From Azolla pinnata (taxonomy: Eukaryota; Streptophyta; Polypodiopsida; Salviniales; Salviniaceae), in assembly GCA_037176905.1 (NCBI GenBank), contig JBBBWG010003559.1, positions 72,055 to 94,157 on the forward strand: DNA of 22,103 nucleotides. The letters run 5' to 3'. Below the pieces are notes generated by a model that was given only the letters and a program-made list of their open reading frames with translations, searched no databases and had not been told where the DNA came from. Positions 1 to 11,027 of this stretch are shown here, one piece after another. The stretch's first letter is position 1; every line of letters begins with the position of its first letter. Made by a program: the position numbers and the translations under genes.

Positions 1-465
1 TACTTTTCTTCCTCTTGAATAAAATCTTTAACCACGAAAAAAACTATATATATACAGACCGTGTGCCTGGGTACTCTTGGTTTTTTTCTTACTTAAATAT
101 CCAATCATGAAAGAAAAACATCCGGAGGCCACATAAGTTTTCTTTCTTAGCCTATGCAACTATGATACATGTTAAATACAATACATAAAGATACTTCATA
201 TGTGGAAACCCTAGAGGGAATTGAGAATCATGTCTATGAAACTCAGCTCTTCAAGCATTGTTGGTTGGAATTGAAAAAAAAGTTACCTCTCAGACAATGC
301 TAACATCTCATTCAATACATAACTGCAATTAAATCCTCACCAATACCTAGGTGGATGCACTTTATGCCAAGTATGATATCCTGCATCTACATTCGTCATA
401 GTTCTCTAGGTATATAATATGGCTGTGTGTAATTTTCACTTTCCTGATTAGAGCTTCTTTGTCAG
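1..465 (+). other. Intron sequence of the ATX gene (no coding exon seen)
   Basis: This AT-rich stretch ends in an acceptor before the first recognised exon. I found no piece of the expected PWWP domain in any frame, so it is read as intron, with the PWWP exons further upstream. Confidence 0.6.
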
Positions 466-3400
466 ATTTTCAGGACAGACGTTCCTGAACAAGAATCAGC
501 CAAAGGATTTTAGGCTTGCCATTGAGGAAGCAACACTTTCAGAGTATGGTTTTGAAGCTTTGGAAGTAGTATCTCAGATAACTCCTCCTTCCAAACTTAG
601 AAAGGAAGAAGTCTTACATAATTCTGATAAACTTGAAATGAATGATGCTTCTGAAGGCAAAGAACTTCATCTGGAGTCATCTTCGAAAGAGGTTGTGAAA
701 ACTGAACCAGTATTAATATTTCCTTTTTATGAATAATTTTTGGATCATTAACTTTACATATATATTTTTAGGTTACTTGTGTGAAGAATGAGAAAACAAA
801 GTGTTCCAGTTGTGAGACACCGATTTCTCTGAAAAACATCACTATAAGACAGAAAAGTAGTGATTCTGAGAATCCAGCTCTTTGTGCATACTGCTTGAAG
901 GTTTTTAACACTAGCAAAATTATATTTTTAACGTGAAATATCTATCACCACTTACTTTTCGTTCTGAAATAGCTCTCGCTTGGCAGCTATATAATTCTCG
1001 GCAATACTGTGGAGTATGTAAAAAAGTATGGCATCCTACTGATAAAGGCAATTGGGTATGTTGTCCATATAAACTTGAATTTTTATCCCATACCTTTGGT
1101 TATTTGAGATAGTGATGATGCACATGCATTTGATGAGAGAAGATGGTTACTTGACATTGTGAAGTTGATTCCAGGTTCAGTGCGATAAATGTAAGATCTG
1201 GGTACATGCGGAGTGCGATAAAATCAGTAGCAAGCGACTTAAGGTATAAAGTCATTTTAATCATCTTTCAGAAGTTATCTATGAGCATAATAGATTTATA
1301 CTCATGATTGTATAAAAGCCGTCAATAAGAGCTGCCTTATAGACAATCTAAATCAAAGGCATCCAAGATGAATGAATATTAGCATACAATAAATCAAATT
1401 ATGAAGTTCGATGTGTGTATCCATGTCGGTTGATCGATTCAGCATATATTTTAATCTCATTTCAATACCATGTTTGCAGGCCATTAATGTGATTTATAGC
1501 TCTTACTTCATATGTACGTACTTACATAGCAGGAGTACCTGCTACCTTGGGAAGTTTTACTAATCTAGTTATATTTATTTTAGTTTCTAGTTCTCTGAGA
1601 TGAGACAACACTTTCAAATGTAATCTGTCATTCTGTCTCATGGACCATTTTGGCCTCTTGGAAAACCTTTTGCAGTTTTTCTATTAGTTAGTGGATATGT
1701 TGCAGATCAATCGTTGGCTTGATTCTAGACAAATCTATTTATGTACATTTGTTATGTAGGCTTGAATCTAGAAATCTATTTGTTCTATAGAGTTAATTCA
1801 TTCCTGACTTAGTTTTGGTAATTTTGGATGAGAGGTCTCGTTGCAAGTGATAACCTGTGATGACCTGCAGAACTAGAGTTTTGAGAGTTGAATCATAGAC
1901 ATTATACAATGTCCTCAAGGCAAGGAACGTTGTAACTTGACACAAACACAATGATTATTGAATAGCTGCTACCCGAATCATATTTGGATTAGTAGATTTG
2001 ATCCATTTATGTTAGGCTCAATGCCCTCAGCAGCTAAAATAATCTTTATTCCAGACCATTCCTGTATATGATAATGTGATAGTGCATCACAATGCAACTT
2101 ATTGATACATCCAAAAACTTCAGGGTTTAGGGACACATTTCACGAGATACATCCACAAACTCCAGGGTTTAGGGACACATTTCACGAGATACATCCACAA
2201 ACTCCAGGGTTTAGGGACACAATGGAGTCCAACTCCAAGTATTATTACTTTGTCTTTTAAAAGAAAGAGTAGAATGTAACATTTGATTATTTAAAAGATA
2301 AGGGCAGTTTGAAGACATAGTATATTATGACTATTGATTGTATATTTAAATGTCAAACTGGTATTACTCTTACACAAAGTCATAGCCAACCAACCACTTT
2401 ACTTGACTTGATATCTTTTAATAACTATTCTAGGCATAGTTGTTTTTTCTCTATCAGTGAAAAAAGACAAAAAATGTATTAAATATAAGCATTAAGAAAA
2501 ACAATAATTTTGTTCTTCGAGGGATTGGGATATACTCATATCAATCATTAGATCACATTATAATTGTGGACCGAATGATACAGATTTACGGTTTTTGGAT
2601 CCTTGGCTTTCCTATAAATTTTCATTATCTAACTTTGGTTCCAGGATTTGGGGAACGGGGCTGAGTATTATTGTCCTGATTGTAAGAAGTGTCATGGCAT
2701 TCAAACTGTGACAAATCGTAAAAAAGTTGACGAGTAAGCATTTTCAATAATGTGGAATGTATCCAGTGCATCTCAGCAATTTGTAATTGCTTTGTATAAT
2801 TATTTCCACTCAATTTATTGGTATCAGTGCTGCGTGTATTGAAGTGAAAGTTCCAGATACTATCACTGTGGTTTGCTATGGGAAAGAGGCAGAGTATCAT
2901 CCAAAGCTGCATCAGTGAGTAAAAGGATTGTCTGCTATTACTTAAGTTTTGTTTGCAGCTATGCATTGTGTGATAACCACTCTAAATTGCAGGGTTCTAT
3001 GTAAATGTTTTGAGTGCGAGGGAGGACAAATGATGGGCCCTTCTAAATGGGAAAGACACACTGGGAGCAAGAAAAAGAAGTGGAAGGAGAGTATTAAGTT
3101 GAAAACCTCTAAGAAGACTCTCTTATCGTGGGTAAAAATTCGCTCCCTTGGAACATTTATACACGGATGTCATGTACCATTAACAATTTTTATCTTTTTG
3201 GCTGCATAGATACAACATATGATAAAGAAAGGTGCAAGAAAACTTGCCTATGGGGGATCTGAAATACGCATGCCTTCGCGGCAATCAGAATGGGAACTAA
3301 ATGCATGTCTCAAAGGTCAGTGCCAGCCTTTTCTTGTAAGATGAGTTTTGGAGATCACGTGTCTCTTGGGTTGTGCTTTCATAATATTTCCCAACCTACA

Positions 3401-6400
3401 TTGTTATAGGTTGTGTGATGATGATATTGGTTTAGAACAATCTCAAATTCCTTTCCGGCAATGGTCCGACACTTTGTATTAGTTTCCTTTTCTTTAAACA
3501 AGATGCAGCTTTGCTAATAGGATGTAAAAAGTACAATAAAATTTCCTGGCACTTTTTTCTATTGCTTTTTCGGCTCTCCCGCAAAGCAGTCATTAGACAG
3601 ATCATCTTAGAATCTTAGCATATATCCATGAATTGCCTGAGTGTCCATCTTGTAGTTCGTATAATTGGTGGTGGGAATGGAATTTTATAATTTTGAACTA
3701 AATCCCATTGTGAACATTCATAAATATAGATTTTGTCCCAAGTGCTTTTGGAGCATACTCTGTTTCTTTATACATCATTCAGAAGTCCCTTGAATGGAGC
3801 TCCACTCCCCTTTTAATGTACACACAAGATCATTCCATATGGCCTTTATTAACAAAGATGCAGGCTCTCCACTGTCTCCGGAGTGTGACTGCAGCCACAG
3901 ACTCCCATCTTAAATGGTCTTTGTCTTCTTCCCACACTTGCAAGGTACCCGACAACCAGCTTTCCCTATCAAATGCATAATAAGTACTAATCCTGCTACC
4001 TTCATACAACGCCATTATGATATCCTATAGCCCCCAAACTGTGTCACTCCAAGTCATACATGCATCTACATCCATGTGGGAAATCAATCTTAGAATTCTT
4101 TTCCACACCTTCCGGGAAAAAACACTAGTCCCATAGAGCATGTGGTTGATCTTCAATTTCTAGCCTACATCCTTTGCGATTCTCTGATTCTCGCTGCTGA
4201 ACCCCCTTTTCCACCGGTAATGCACCATTGTCCAAAACCCATCAGAATTCTGTAATTTTGCACGGCAAATGTGAATACCATAACCTCCTGCAAAACTTAT
4301 CTAGAAAACCTTGATTAATACTTTTATGTTTCCAATGTTTATCTTGAGGTGCATTATCTCTTGTAGTTGCCAATGATATATGCCTACTAGACTTTGATGG
4401 CTGATATAGATCTACCCAGTAGTATTCTACAAGATCTTATTGTAATTTTGATTACGGATTTTGACATCCATATACGCATATCTTCCGTTTACCTTCTATT
4501 TTGCTAGGATCAAGGTGTAAAACCAAGCTCATTCGACACATAACACCGCTCTTATTCACAGGAAAGTTGCTTGCATAACAACCAGATCCTATTGCAGAAT
4601 AGCTGTGAGCCTTTGAAGATCCTATAAATCAAAGGATAAAGAAGATGTCTGATCAGTATATCCTCATATACCTATTAACATCCCCATTAAAGTGAATGCA
4701 CCCATCCATGGACCAGCATTGGACAATAAATTTTTTATCATAAATTTCAAACCCTACAAGTATTGCCACCATTCCAGACCATAAGAAATTCCACGCTAAC
4801 TGTTGTATTTGCGATATTCTGGATCTTGAGAATACCCACACTGATGCTATATCTAATGCTCTCTAAGAGTAATTGATTTCGCACTACAATTCTAGCAGCA
4901 AAAGAAATTTGTTTACTACTCCAATATAGCAACTTTTTCCAGATTGTTAGCAACAAAGGGGAAGTAAGCTGATCCATAGGAAGGTCTAGGCCTATTTGGC
5001 AACCTAAGTACTGAAATGAAGAGCCTCTTGATACCCACTTGAAACTCGCATGAGGATTCCATGATGGAAAGAGTAATTGTGTTACCCATATTCCTATTGT
5101 CTTTCCTCAATTCAGTTTTATCCGTGATGCTTAACAAAAATCATTCAGCAGACAATGTATTTTGGAGCTTCCGTTTATTACACTTGATCTCCAGTAAGAA
5201 TTGATCCATTACACTGCAGAGTGGCCTGAAGACCTGTGGGAAAGAGAGAAATCAATGATATCTTCTCTTTATCTCAATGTATTGTTGAATGCATTTTACC
5301 TTATGATGGCACGGTTATCAGATATGATCTTCCAAAGCTCCATTTTAACGAATTGCTCCTCTATTTGCAATCAATATTAAGATATCTCATCTACTGGGTC
5401 ACAGTGCAAATTGCATGAAAAAGGTGAGTATCGATGTAAGAGTTGAATGATATTTGGGCTCATTATACGATTTGATTCATCAGCTCGGGTGCAGGCAATC
5501 AAAGCCACCCATGATTTGGAATGCATCTATACTCAAGCCATATTGCTTGAGAGCATTTATGTATTTGACCATACCAAATTGAACATTGAATATTCCCTTT
5601 TACTGCCACTCTCTGATTCCATATGTGCCTATGTTTAAAAGCTTGAATAAGCTCTGCTTGAAGTGATCACAGATCAACAGTGTACGACAGAAACTAGGCA
5701 TGCAGCACCAATCTCATCGTGGACTAATGATGCATTATTTGGTGTCATTTACACCATCATCTAAACCATATATTAGTTGCTGAATAAAAATGCAAGACTA
5801 GCGGAAAAACATGATAATGTTTTGTGTGAATTTCTGACGTTTACTTTCTTCATTGCCACTGGATTGCTCCTCTTCTGACATTTATTTTCTTTAGTGAGGC
5901 TGGAGTGCTTCTCTTGTGTACTTTCTTCAATAAGGTCTTTGACGATCAGCATGTGGTCCGTGTTGGTGTAATTTTTGACAAGCTGCTTGTCCAACTGGCT
6001 CCAAACTAGCTTAACTCAAAATTTAGCATTGACCTATATAGAAACCTGGTAATAAGGAACATGGTTCCCTATGTTAGATACTGAATAAAGTGGCGCAGAA
6101 AAGAAATGGTGCATGACTTGCTGGCCAGGGAATAGTGAATATATGTGCATGAGCAGATTTGGATACTCAGCAGAACTTTGAAAAGGATGTTAAAGGTTAT
6201 ATAGAACACACAGAGATTTTCATATTAAAGAGTTGTAGCATTGCTACTTGAACCATTGCATCACGAAAATGCTAGATAGCACATGCATTTAGTTATTGGC
6301 ATGTATGCCTGCTAATTGCTGCTAGTTACACAAATTTATGTTAACATGTGTGCGGTTGTGAGAGAATTTATGTTTGTGGTTTTTTTTAACTGCCCATTCA

Positions 6401-9400
6401 GGACTATATGAGCCAGTAATTCTAAATTGGACTCCAGAAAGATGTGCAGTTTGCCGTTGGGTTGAAGATTATGATTATAACAAGATTCTTATTTGCAACC
6501 GGTATTCCTTACTGAAATTCTACATATTAGTAACGTTTTAGACTTGAAATTATAGTTATGATCTCTTGAAATGCATTTGTTGATGTTTGCAGGTGCCACA
6601 TAGCTGTACATGAAGACTGCTATGGAGTACGAGCAGCAGAGTTACAGGGTAGCTTCACATGCCGAGCTTGTGAAAATCCTGATATTGAACACGAATGCTG
6701 CTTGTGTCCTGTAAAAGGTATGGGTCTACACGATGAAGAGTTTGCTCATTATCTTCTTTCTAAACAAGCTGATGAATTCACAATTTTAATAATTTTCCAT
6801 CAGGTGGTGCACTGAAGCCTTCCACTATTCAAGGTCTTTGGGTTCATGTTTTTTGTGCTTGGTTCATCCCAGAAATGTCCTTCCAGAGTGTGTCGAAAAT
6901 GGAGCCCGCAGATGGCTTGTCAGATATCAATTTTACGCGGTTTCACCAGGTTAATAGACTATAGATTGTGCAAATTTTGAGTTTCGTTTGTGAAGTGTTC
7001 TGAGCATATCAGTATTTGTCGTTTTCAATTATTTTGAGGCTCCCTGTATATAACTGGGGACAACTGAATGTGAGAAACTGTGTTTCCCTGAGCTGAATCT
7101 AGCAACACCTCCATTGTGTTCTCTCATATGTACCGTGCTGGGAAATCAGTTAGGTCACGAAATTTAGGATGCTAATGTACTGAACTCACTTTGTACCTAT
7201 TTGATTCTTTTTTCCTAATATCTGCAAAAGTTTCTCATCATGCTCAGAAACACTGACTAGTATTCGTTTACTTTTACCTTCAAGATTTGCGTCCTATAAT
7301 CAGCCAAAATCTGTTTCTCTCATATATTCTGTGGATTTTAAAATCTGTTTCTGATTCTAAATCGTCTGGTTTTGCTCTGTCTTGTAAAGGTTTGTGCAGT
7401 TTGTAAACAAACACATGGAGCGTGCATCAGATGTGAGGAGTGTGCTACTACGTACCATGTCACCTGTGCAGCAAGAGCTGGCTACCATATGGAAGTAAGT
7501 TTCTACGTGAACACTTCACACATTAGGACAAACGTGTTATGCGTGAGAAACGATGATGCATGATGTCAGAAGGAACTATTGAAGAGATTATGTGTTGGAT
7601 TTTGACAGATCCAAACTCTTAAGCACAAGGACATGCAGATCAAGAAAATCTCTTACTGTGCAGAACACAGGTATTCTTTGCAGTTTCGTTGACGCTCTAT
7701 GGATTGTCTTGTCTCTTTTTGTGAACTGTGTTCATATTTGCTACTAGGGAACCAAATCCAGATGCAAGGTTGGCTCTTACATGTCCTGGTGGAGATGCAA
7801 AAATAGGAGATAATGCTGATACAAAAGAACCTGATAGTGTAGTTGACCTTCTGGAGACAAGTACAGTGATGCAAAATGATGAGGCATCATTATACACATC
7901 ATGTTTAATACCATCTGCTTCACGATGTTGTGAATACAGCCCAAACTGCAAATTATATAAGGTAAATTGCTAGGGTTCCCTTCAAATAGGCTATTAGATC
8001 AATCCAATTTCCCACTCCTATGAAGAAATACCGTTATAACCATTATTTCTCACATTTGCTGAAGAAATTAGGTTCATGAATTCTTAATTCATGGCTAGTT
8101 CTACTTGGTTACCTAAATATATGGCTTAATCAATTGTCAGAGATTGCAAAAGGAACGTATTATTCATCGAGCTGCAGGGTACTCGTGGCATTCACTGGCA
8201 TTGATTGATAGCTTGCGAGTAAGTGAACTTCTAATTCTTCTACCAAAAACATGAAAAACGGAAACCCTATAAAGAGTTTAATGTTTTGGAACATATAGAT
8301 ATAGATGCATTTCTTCTTCAAATGGTGCATTCATGTGTGAATTTTTTATAGGAAAACTTCAGCTTCAACGAGATGCCATCACTTGAAGACAAGCTGAGAT
8401 ATGTACAGGTTTATGCACTATTTTTAGTAGCAGCTTGATGTTATAATTTGTAAATGTCACGCTGGACTCAGATGAAATTTTTATGACAGATAAGGGAGAA
8501 GTCAACAGTGTGCTTTGGAAGATCGGGAATACATGGTTGGGGTTTATTTTCTAGGCGCTCTATTCAAGCTGGAGAGATGGTAAATAAATTAGATCTTTTA
8601 GCTTAGAGAGTTTCCCACAGCCTTGCCAATTAACCATTGAAATCATATGATTGTGTGTCTCAGGTTGTCGACTACCGTGGGGAGGTTGTGCGGCGGAGTG
8701 TTGCGGATCTGCGAGAGAGAAGATATCGGATGGAAGGGAAAGACTGCTATGTGAGAATGCCGCAAATATTTGATTAACGTTCTTTTATTATTGGGTCTTA
8801 AGATTAGCAGTTGCACCCTACTGTCACCAACCTATAATTTACCCCATGAATCATTCCATGAGGTTTTCTAGTGTTGGATGCATCGACTCATTTATGTTAC
8901 TGGTGTTTCCAGCTCTTCAAAATTAGTGAAGAGGTAGTCATCGATGCAACCGAGAAAGGGAACATTGCGCGGCTCATCAACCATTCAGTACGTCCCATGT
9001 TATTTTGTCAAAATCGTATCAAAATCGATCCGTAGCTGTGCAGCATAAATTCGAGTTGAATCATGCAAATTTATCATGGACACGATCGTGGATTAAATTG
9101 CCGTGTCTTAGTCACCGATTTTTTGCATGAAACAGTGTGCTCCAAATTGTTACGCGCGTATTATGCCAATACAAGGAGCTGGTGAAGCATGCATTGTGCT
9201 GATGGCTCGAAAAGATTTGAAGGCTGGAGAGGAGTTAACGTGAGCACTCCGCATCGTTTCTGATTCTCCTCATTGCAAGAAATGCACCGAATGCATAACT
9301 GAATCTTGTCATTCTTCTGTTTGCAGGTATGATTACTCTTTTGATACAGAAAACAAGGAAGTCCCGTGTCTTTGTGGTGCAGCTACATGCAGGAAATTCA

Positions 9401-9408
9401 TGTGCTGA
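466..9408 (+). CDS. ATX3/4/5: ATX3/4/5-class histone H3 lysine methyltransferase, 3' part (5' end outside window)
   Basis: Nuclear SET-domain methyltransferase of the plant Trithorax family. Exons: 466-709, 772-900, 987-1055, 1175-1243, 2645-2733, 2828-2914, 2993-3131, 3210-3315, 6402-6501, 6593-6717, 6804-6949, 7390-7494, 7609-7670, 7748-7961, 8141-8218, 8352-8408, 8490-8579, 8664-8750, 8913-8987, 9136-9239, 9327-9408. All introns are GT-AG and every junction keeps frame, giving 751 visible residues. In this numbering: [10 protein letters not shown], the segment that follows PWWP in this class (about 13-23); Cys-rich zinc region (about 88-123); PHD1 starting CGVC (132-187); PHD2 starting CAVCRWVED (325-377); extended PHD starting CCLCPVKGG (about 380-490); SET (612-735) with [16 protein letters not shown] (688-695) and TYDY; post-[11 protein letters not shown] (739-746). 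There is no FYRN/FYRC block between the PHDs, which separates it from ATX1/2. Family members run to about 1020-1040 aa, so roughly 270 N-terminal residues are missing upstream. All catalytic motifs look intact. The first acceptor could instead be at 473. Confidence 0.95.
1244..2644 (+). other. ATX intron 4
   Basis: A 1.4-kb intron between the exon ending ISSKRLK and the exon starting [10 protein letters not shown], both phase 0, so it splits PHD1. It holds the 42-bp tandem repeat at 2107-2221. The rest is AT-rich with no coding match recognised. Confidence 0.85.
2107..2221. repeat. 42-bp tandem repeat, about 2.7 copies, with telomere-like core
   Basis: Copies begin at 2107, 2149 and 2191, an exact 42-bp period. 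Copies 2 and 3 are identical over the 31 bp available, and copy 1 differs by two substitutions. Each carries AGGGTTTAGGG (2122-2132, 2164-2174, 2206-2216), whose complement is about 1.5 units of the plant telomeric repeat CCCTAAA. It lies inside ATX intron 4. Confidence 0.95.
3316..6401 (+). other. ATX intron 8 (3.1 kb) containing mobile-element debris
   Basis: The longest intron of the gene. It interrupts a glycine codon between ELNACLKG and LYEPVILNW, between PHD1 and PHD2. About 3840-5015 is an antisense LINE relic. Neither 3316-3830 nor 5140-6401 contains coding sequence that I could identify. The larger than usual size is plausibly due to insertion. Confidence 0.85.
3840..5015 (-). mobile_element. 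Degenerate plant LINE (non-LTR retrotransposon) fragment, antisense in ATX intron 8
   Basis: Read on the minus strand, broken frames give typical plant LINE reverse-transcriptase C-terminal motifs. [10 protein letters not shown] (about 5008-4979) is followed by [19 protein letters not shown] and NQLLLESI. After a frameshift near 4840 comes [19 protein letters not shown]. Further on (about 4155-4030), [20 protein letters not shown] resembles the zinc-binding region after the reverse transcriptase; an in-frame TAG follows at about 4028-4026. Frameshifts and stops show that it is dead. No endonuclease domain, poly(A) tail or target-site duplication was found, so both ends are approximate. The family match is from recognised motifs and not from a search. 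Confidence 0.8.
6950..7389 (+). other. ATX intron 11
   Basis: A 440-bp AT-rich intron inside the extended PHD coding region, phase 0, between the exon ending INFTRFHQ and the exon starting [10 protein letters not shown]. No other feature was recognised in it. Confidence 0.85.
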
Positions 9409-9879
9409 GATTGATGTGCTGAAGTGTTTCAGGAGAGCAAAGTTTTTCGAAGCTTGTCATGTATATATATACAGGCCTGTATCAATAACACAAACACATT
9501 CTTGGGCAAGTGATACATGTTGACCACAGTTTTGCCCACAAAAGGAAAATACTGGAGATGAAAATAATGGCATTTGAGACACATTGATGAAGAAGAAAAG
9601 GAAGCTCACTCACATATATAGTCCCATAGAACAAAAACACAGACAGAGATGGCTGGAGCTAAAGACTTGCAGCAGCAGCAGTAAACATGCCCCACAATGG
9701 ATACACTTAAAAAATCAATCTGTAGATCTCCATCCAAATGAAGCCCCAAATCTGATTCAAGAGATTCCTGCAATGAAGGTTGATCAAGATGCTGTATACA
9801 GTAAGTAGTATCTATTCAGTTTGAGCTCAATTTTTCAGTTTGATTCCTTGAGTAGTTTTTCTTTGCATTTTTCCGGGAG

Positions 9880-9905
9880 TGTGTGTATGTATGTATGTAT
9901 GTATA
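9880..9905. repeat. Short GT/TATG microsatellite
   Basis: A GTGTGTG run passes into about five units of TATG. The unit is the reverse complement of the CATA/TACA unit of the large array starting about 430 bp downstream. Confidence 0.85.
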
Positions 9906-10147
9906 CCCAGAAACCCATCTGTCCGAACCCCGCAATCTTCACAGACTAATTTGTACATTGTAACTCCAGAGCTCTCACCCGCCAATTTGAGCGATGGGAT
10001 TGATAAAAGAATTACAGATGTGTGAATTTCTGGTGGCTTGAGATCCATTATAGATTTGTTATTTTCTTTGCACAAATCGGATCGATCGAGTACGGATGTG
10101 TGCATGTGCGGTGGTTGGCTTGGAGATCCCAATTTTAGAAATTCTGC

Positions 10148-10227
10148 TGTTCTTTGAATGCGGCGAAATTTGGAAGGCTGCGAAATCTGTGATTTTGTTG
10201 TTCTTTGAATGCGGCGAAATTTGGAAG
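10148..10227. repeat. 29-bp direct repeat, 51 bp apart
   Basis: The element starting TGTTCTTTGAATGCGGCGAA occurs at 10148-10176 and again, identical, at 10199-10227. It is upstream of the simple-repeat array and may be a local duplication of one ancestral segment. Confidence 0.9.
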
Positions 10228-10338
10228 CAATGATCAAGAATATATGTTTGGATGCGAAGAAGTTTTGCGTGCGGGATTTGTGTTTCATCAGCAAAATAAA
10301 TCAGCCTCAATAGCAAGCTGATAGCAGTGAAGAAGAAG

Positions 10339-10905
10339 CATATACATACATACATACAAACACACACATGCATACATACATACAAATACACACACACATG
10401 CATACATACATACAAATACACACACACACATGCACACATACATACATACAAATACACACACAAGCATACTTACATACATACAAATACACACACATGCACA
10501 CATACATACGTACAAATACATACACCCATGCATACATACATGCATACAAATACGCACACATGCATACATACATCCACACATACATACATACATACATACA
10601 TATAGAATCATACGTACATGTGCATCCAAACAAATACATTTACGCATACATATCGACGTATACACAGGTACATACTATACCAACACACATACACATGCAT
10701 ACATGCATACCCAGATGCACACATGCACATACATACAAATACACAAATGCACATGCATACATGCATATGCATGTGCACATACATAAACACACATACAATG
10801 ATATACATAAGCATACATACGAAATACATACGAAATACATACAAAATACATACAAAATACATACGAAATACATAGAAAATACATACCAAATACATACATA
10901 CATAA
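10339..10905. repeat. Large TACA/CATA plus CA simple-sequence array
   Basis: About 560 bp of almost uninterrupted tetranucleotide CATA/TACA units mixed with CACA runs and ATGCAT interruptions. All six frames appear open over long stretches (His/Thr/Tyr repeats on +, Cys/Met/Val/Tyr repeats on -), as expected for such repeats and not as genes. The last part (10820-10896) has become an 11-bp minisatellite. The array lies 120-690 bp upstream of the eIF4E start codon. Confidence 0.95.
10820..10896. repeat. 11-bp minisatellite, 7 copies
   Basis: Seven consecutive 11-bp units of the form NNAAATACATA (cgaaatacata, caaaatacata, gaaaatacata, ccaaatacata) run without gaps. The unit looks like a derivative of the neighbouring TACA array. 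Confidence 0.95.
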
Positions 10906-10915
10906 TACGAAATTT

Positions 10916-11003
10916 CTTCTTCTTCTTCTTTCTCTTTTTTCTTTCTTCTTCTTCTTCTTCTTCTTTCTCTTTTTTCTTTCTTCTTCTTCTTCTTCTTCTT
11001 CGT
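10916..11003. repeat. TTC-rich polypyrimidine tract upstream of eIF4E
   Basis: About 88 bp of pure C/T on the + strand. It consists of TTC runs separated by two copies of TTTCTCTTTTTTCTTTC. It ends 25 bp before the eIF4E ATG, so it is either CT-rich 5' leader, which is common in plants, or the pyrimidine tract of a 5' UTR intron acceptor (TTGCAG at 11013-11018). Confidence 0.9.
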
Positions 11004-11027
11004 ATTTCTCTCTTGCAGCCGGTGGCT

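Larger units (their letters stand above)
9409..10338. other. Intergenic region: ATX 3' UTR and eIF4E upstream region
   Basis: Follows the ATX stop codon. The ATX 3' UTR must start here, but no clear AATAAA signal was seen. A 14-bp perfect palindrome, atacaggcctgtat, lies at 9469-9482. A short TATG repeat lies at about 9880-9905 and a 29-bp direct repeat at 10148-10227. The open frames here have no recognisable family. Confidence 0.6.

Noticed and set aside
2107..2221. A CRISPR-like repeat array
   Set aside because: The copies are contiguous with no unique spacers, and the window is clearly eukaryotic.
5773..5994. A Lys-rich 73-residue minus-strand frame in ATX intron 8 as part of the LINE
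   Set aside because: No motif of the LINE endonuclease or reverse transcriptase was recognised, so the element was not extended to include it.
9329..9523. A 64-residue open frame at the end of the ATX gene
   Set aside because: It is out of frame with the SET/post-SET exon, which reads YDYSF through CLCGAATC to the stop at 9406-9408.
10288..10665. Cys/Met/Val-rich open frames on the minus strand resembling small cysteine-rich proteins
   Set aside because: They are direct translations of the TGTA/TG repeat array, with periodic residues and no signal peptide or conserved spacing.
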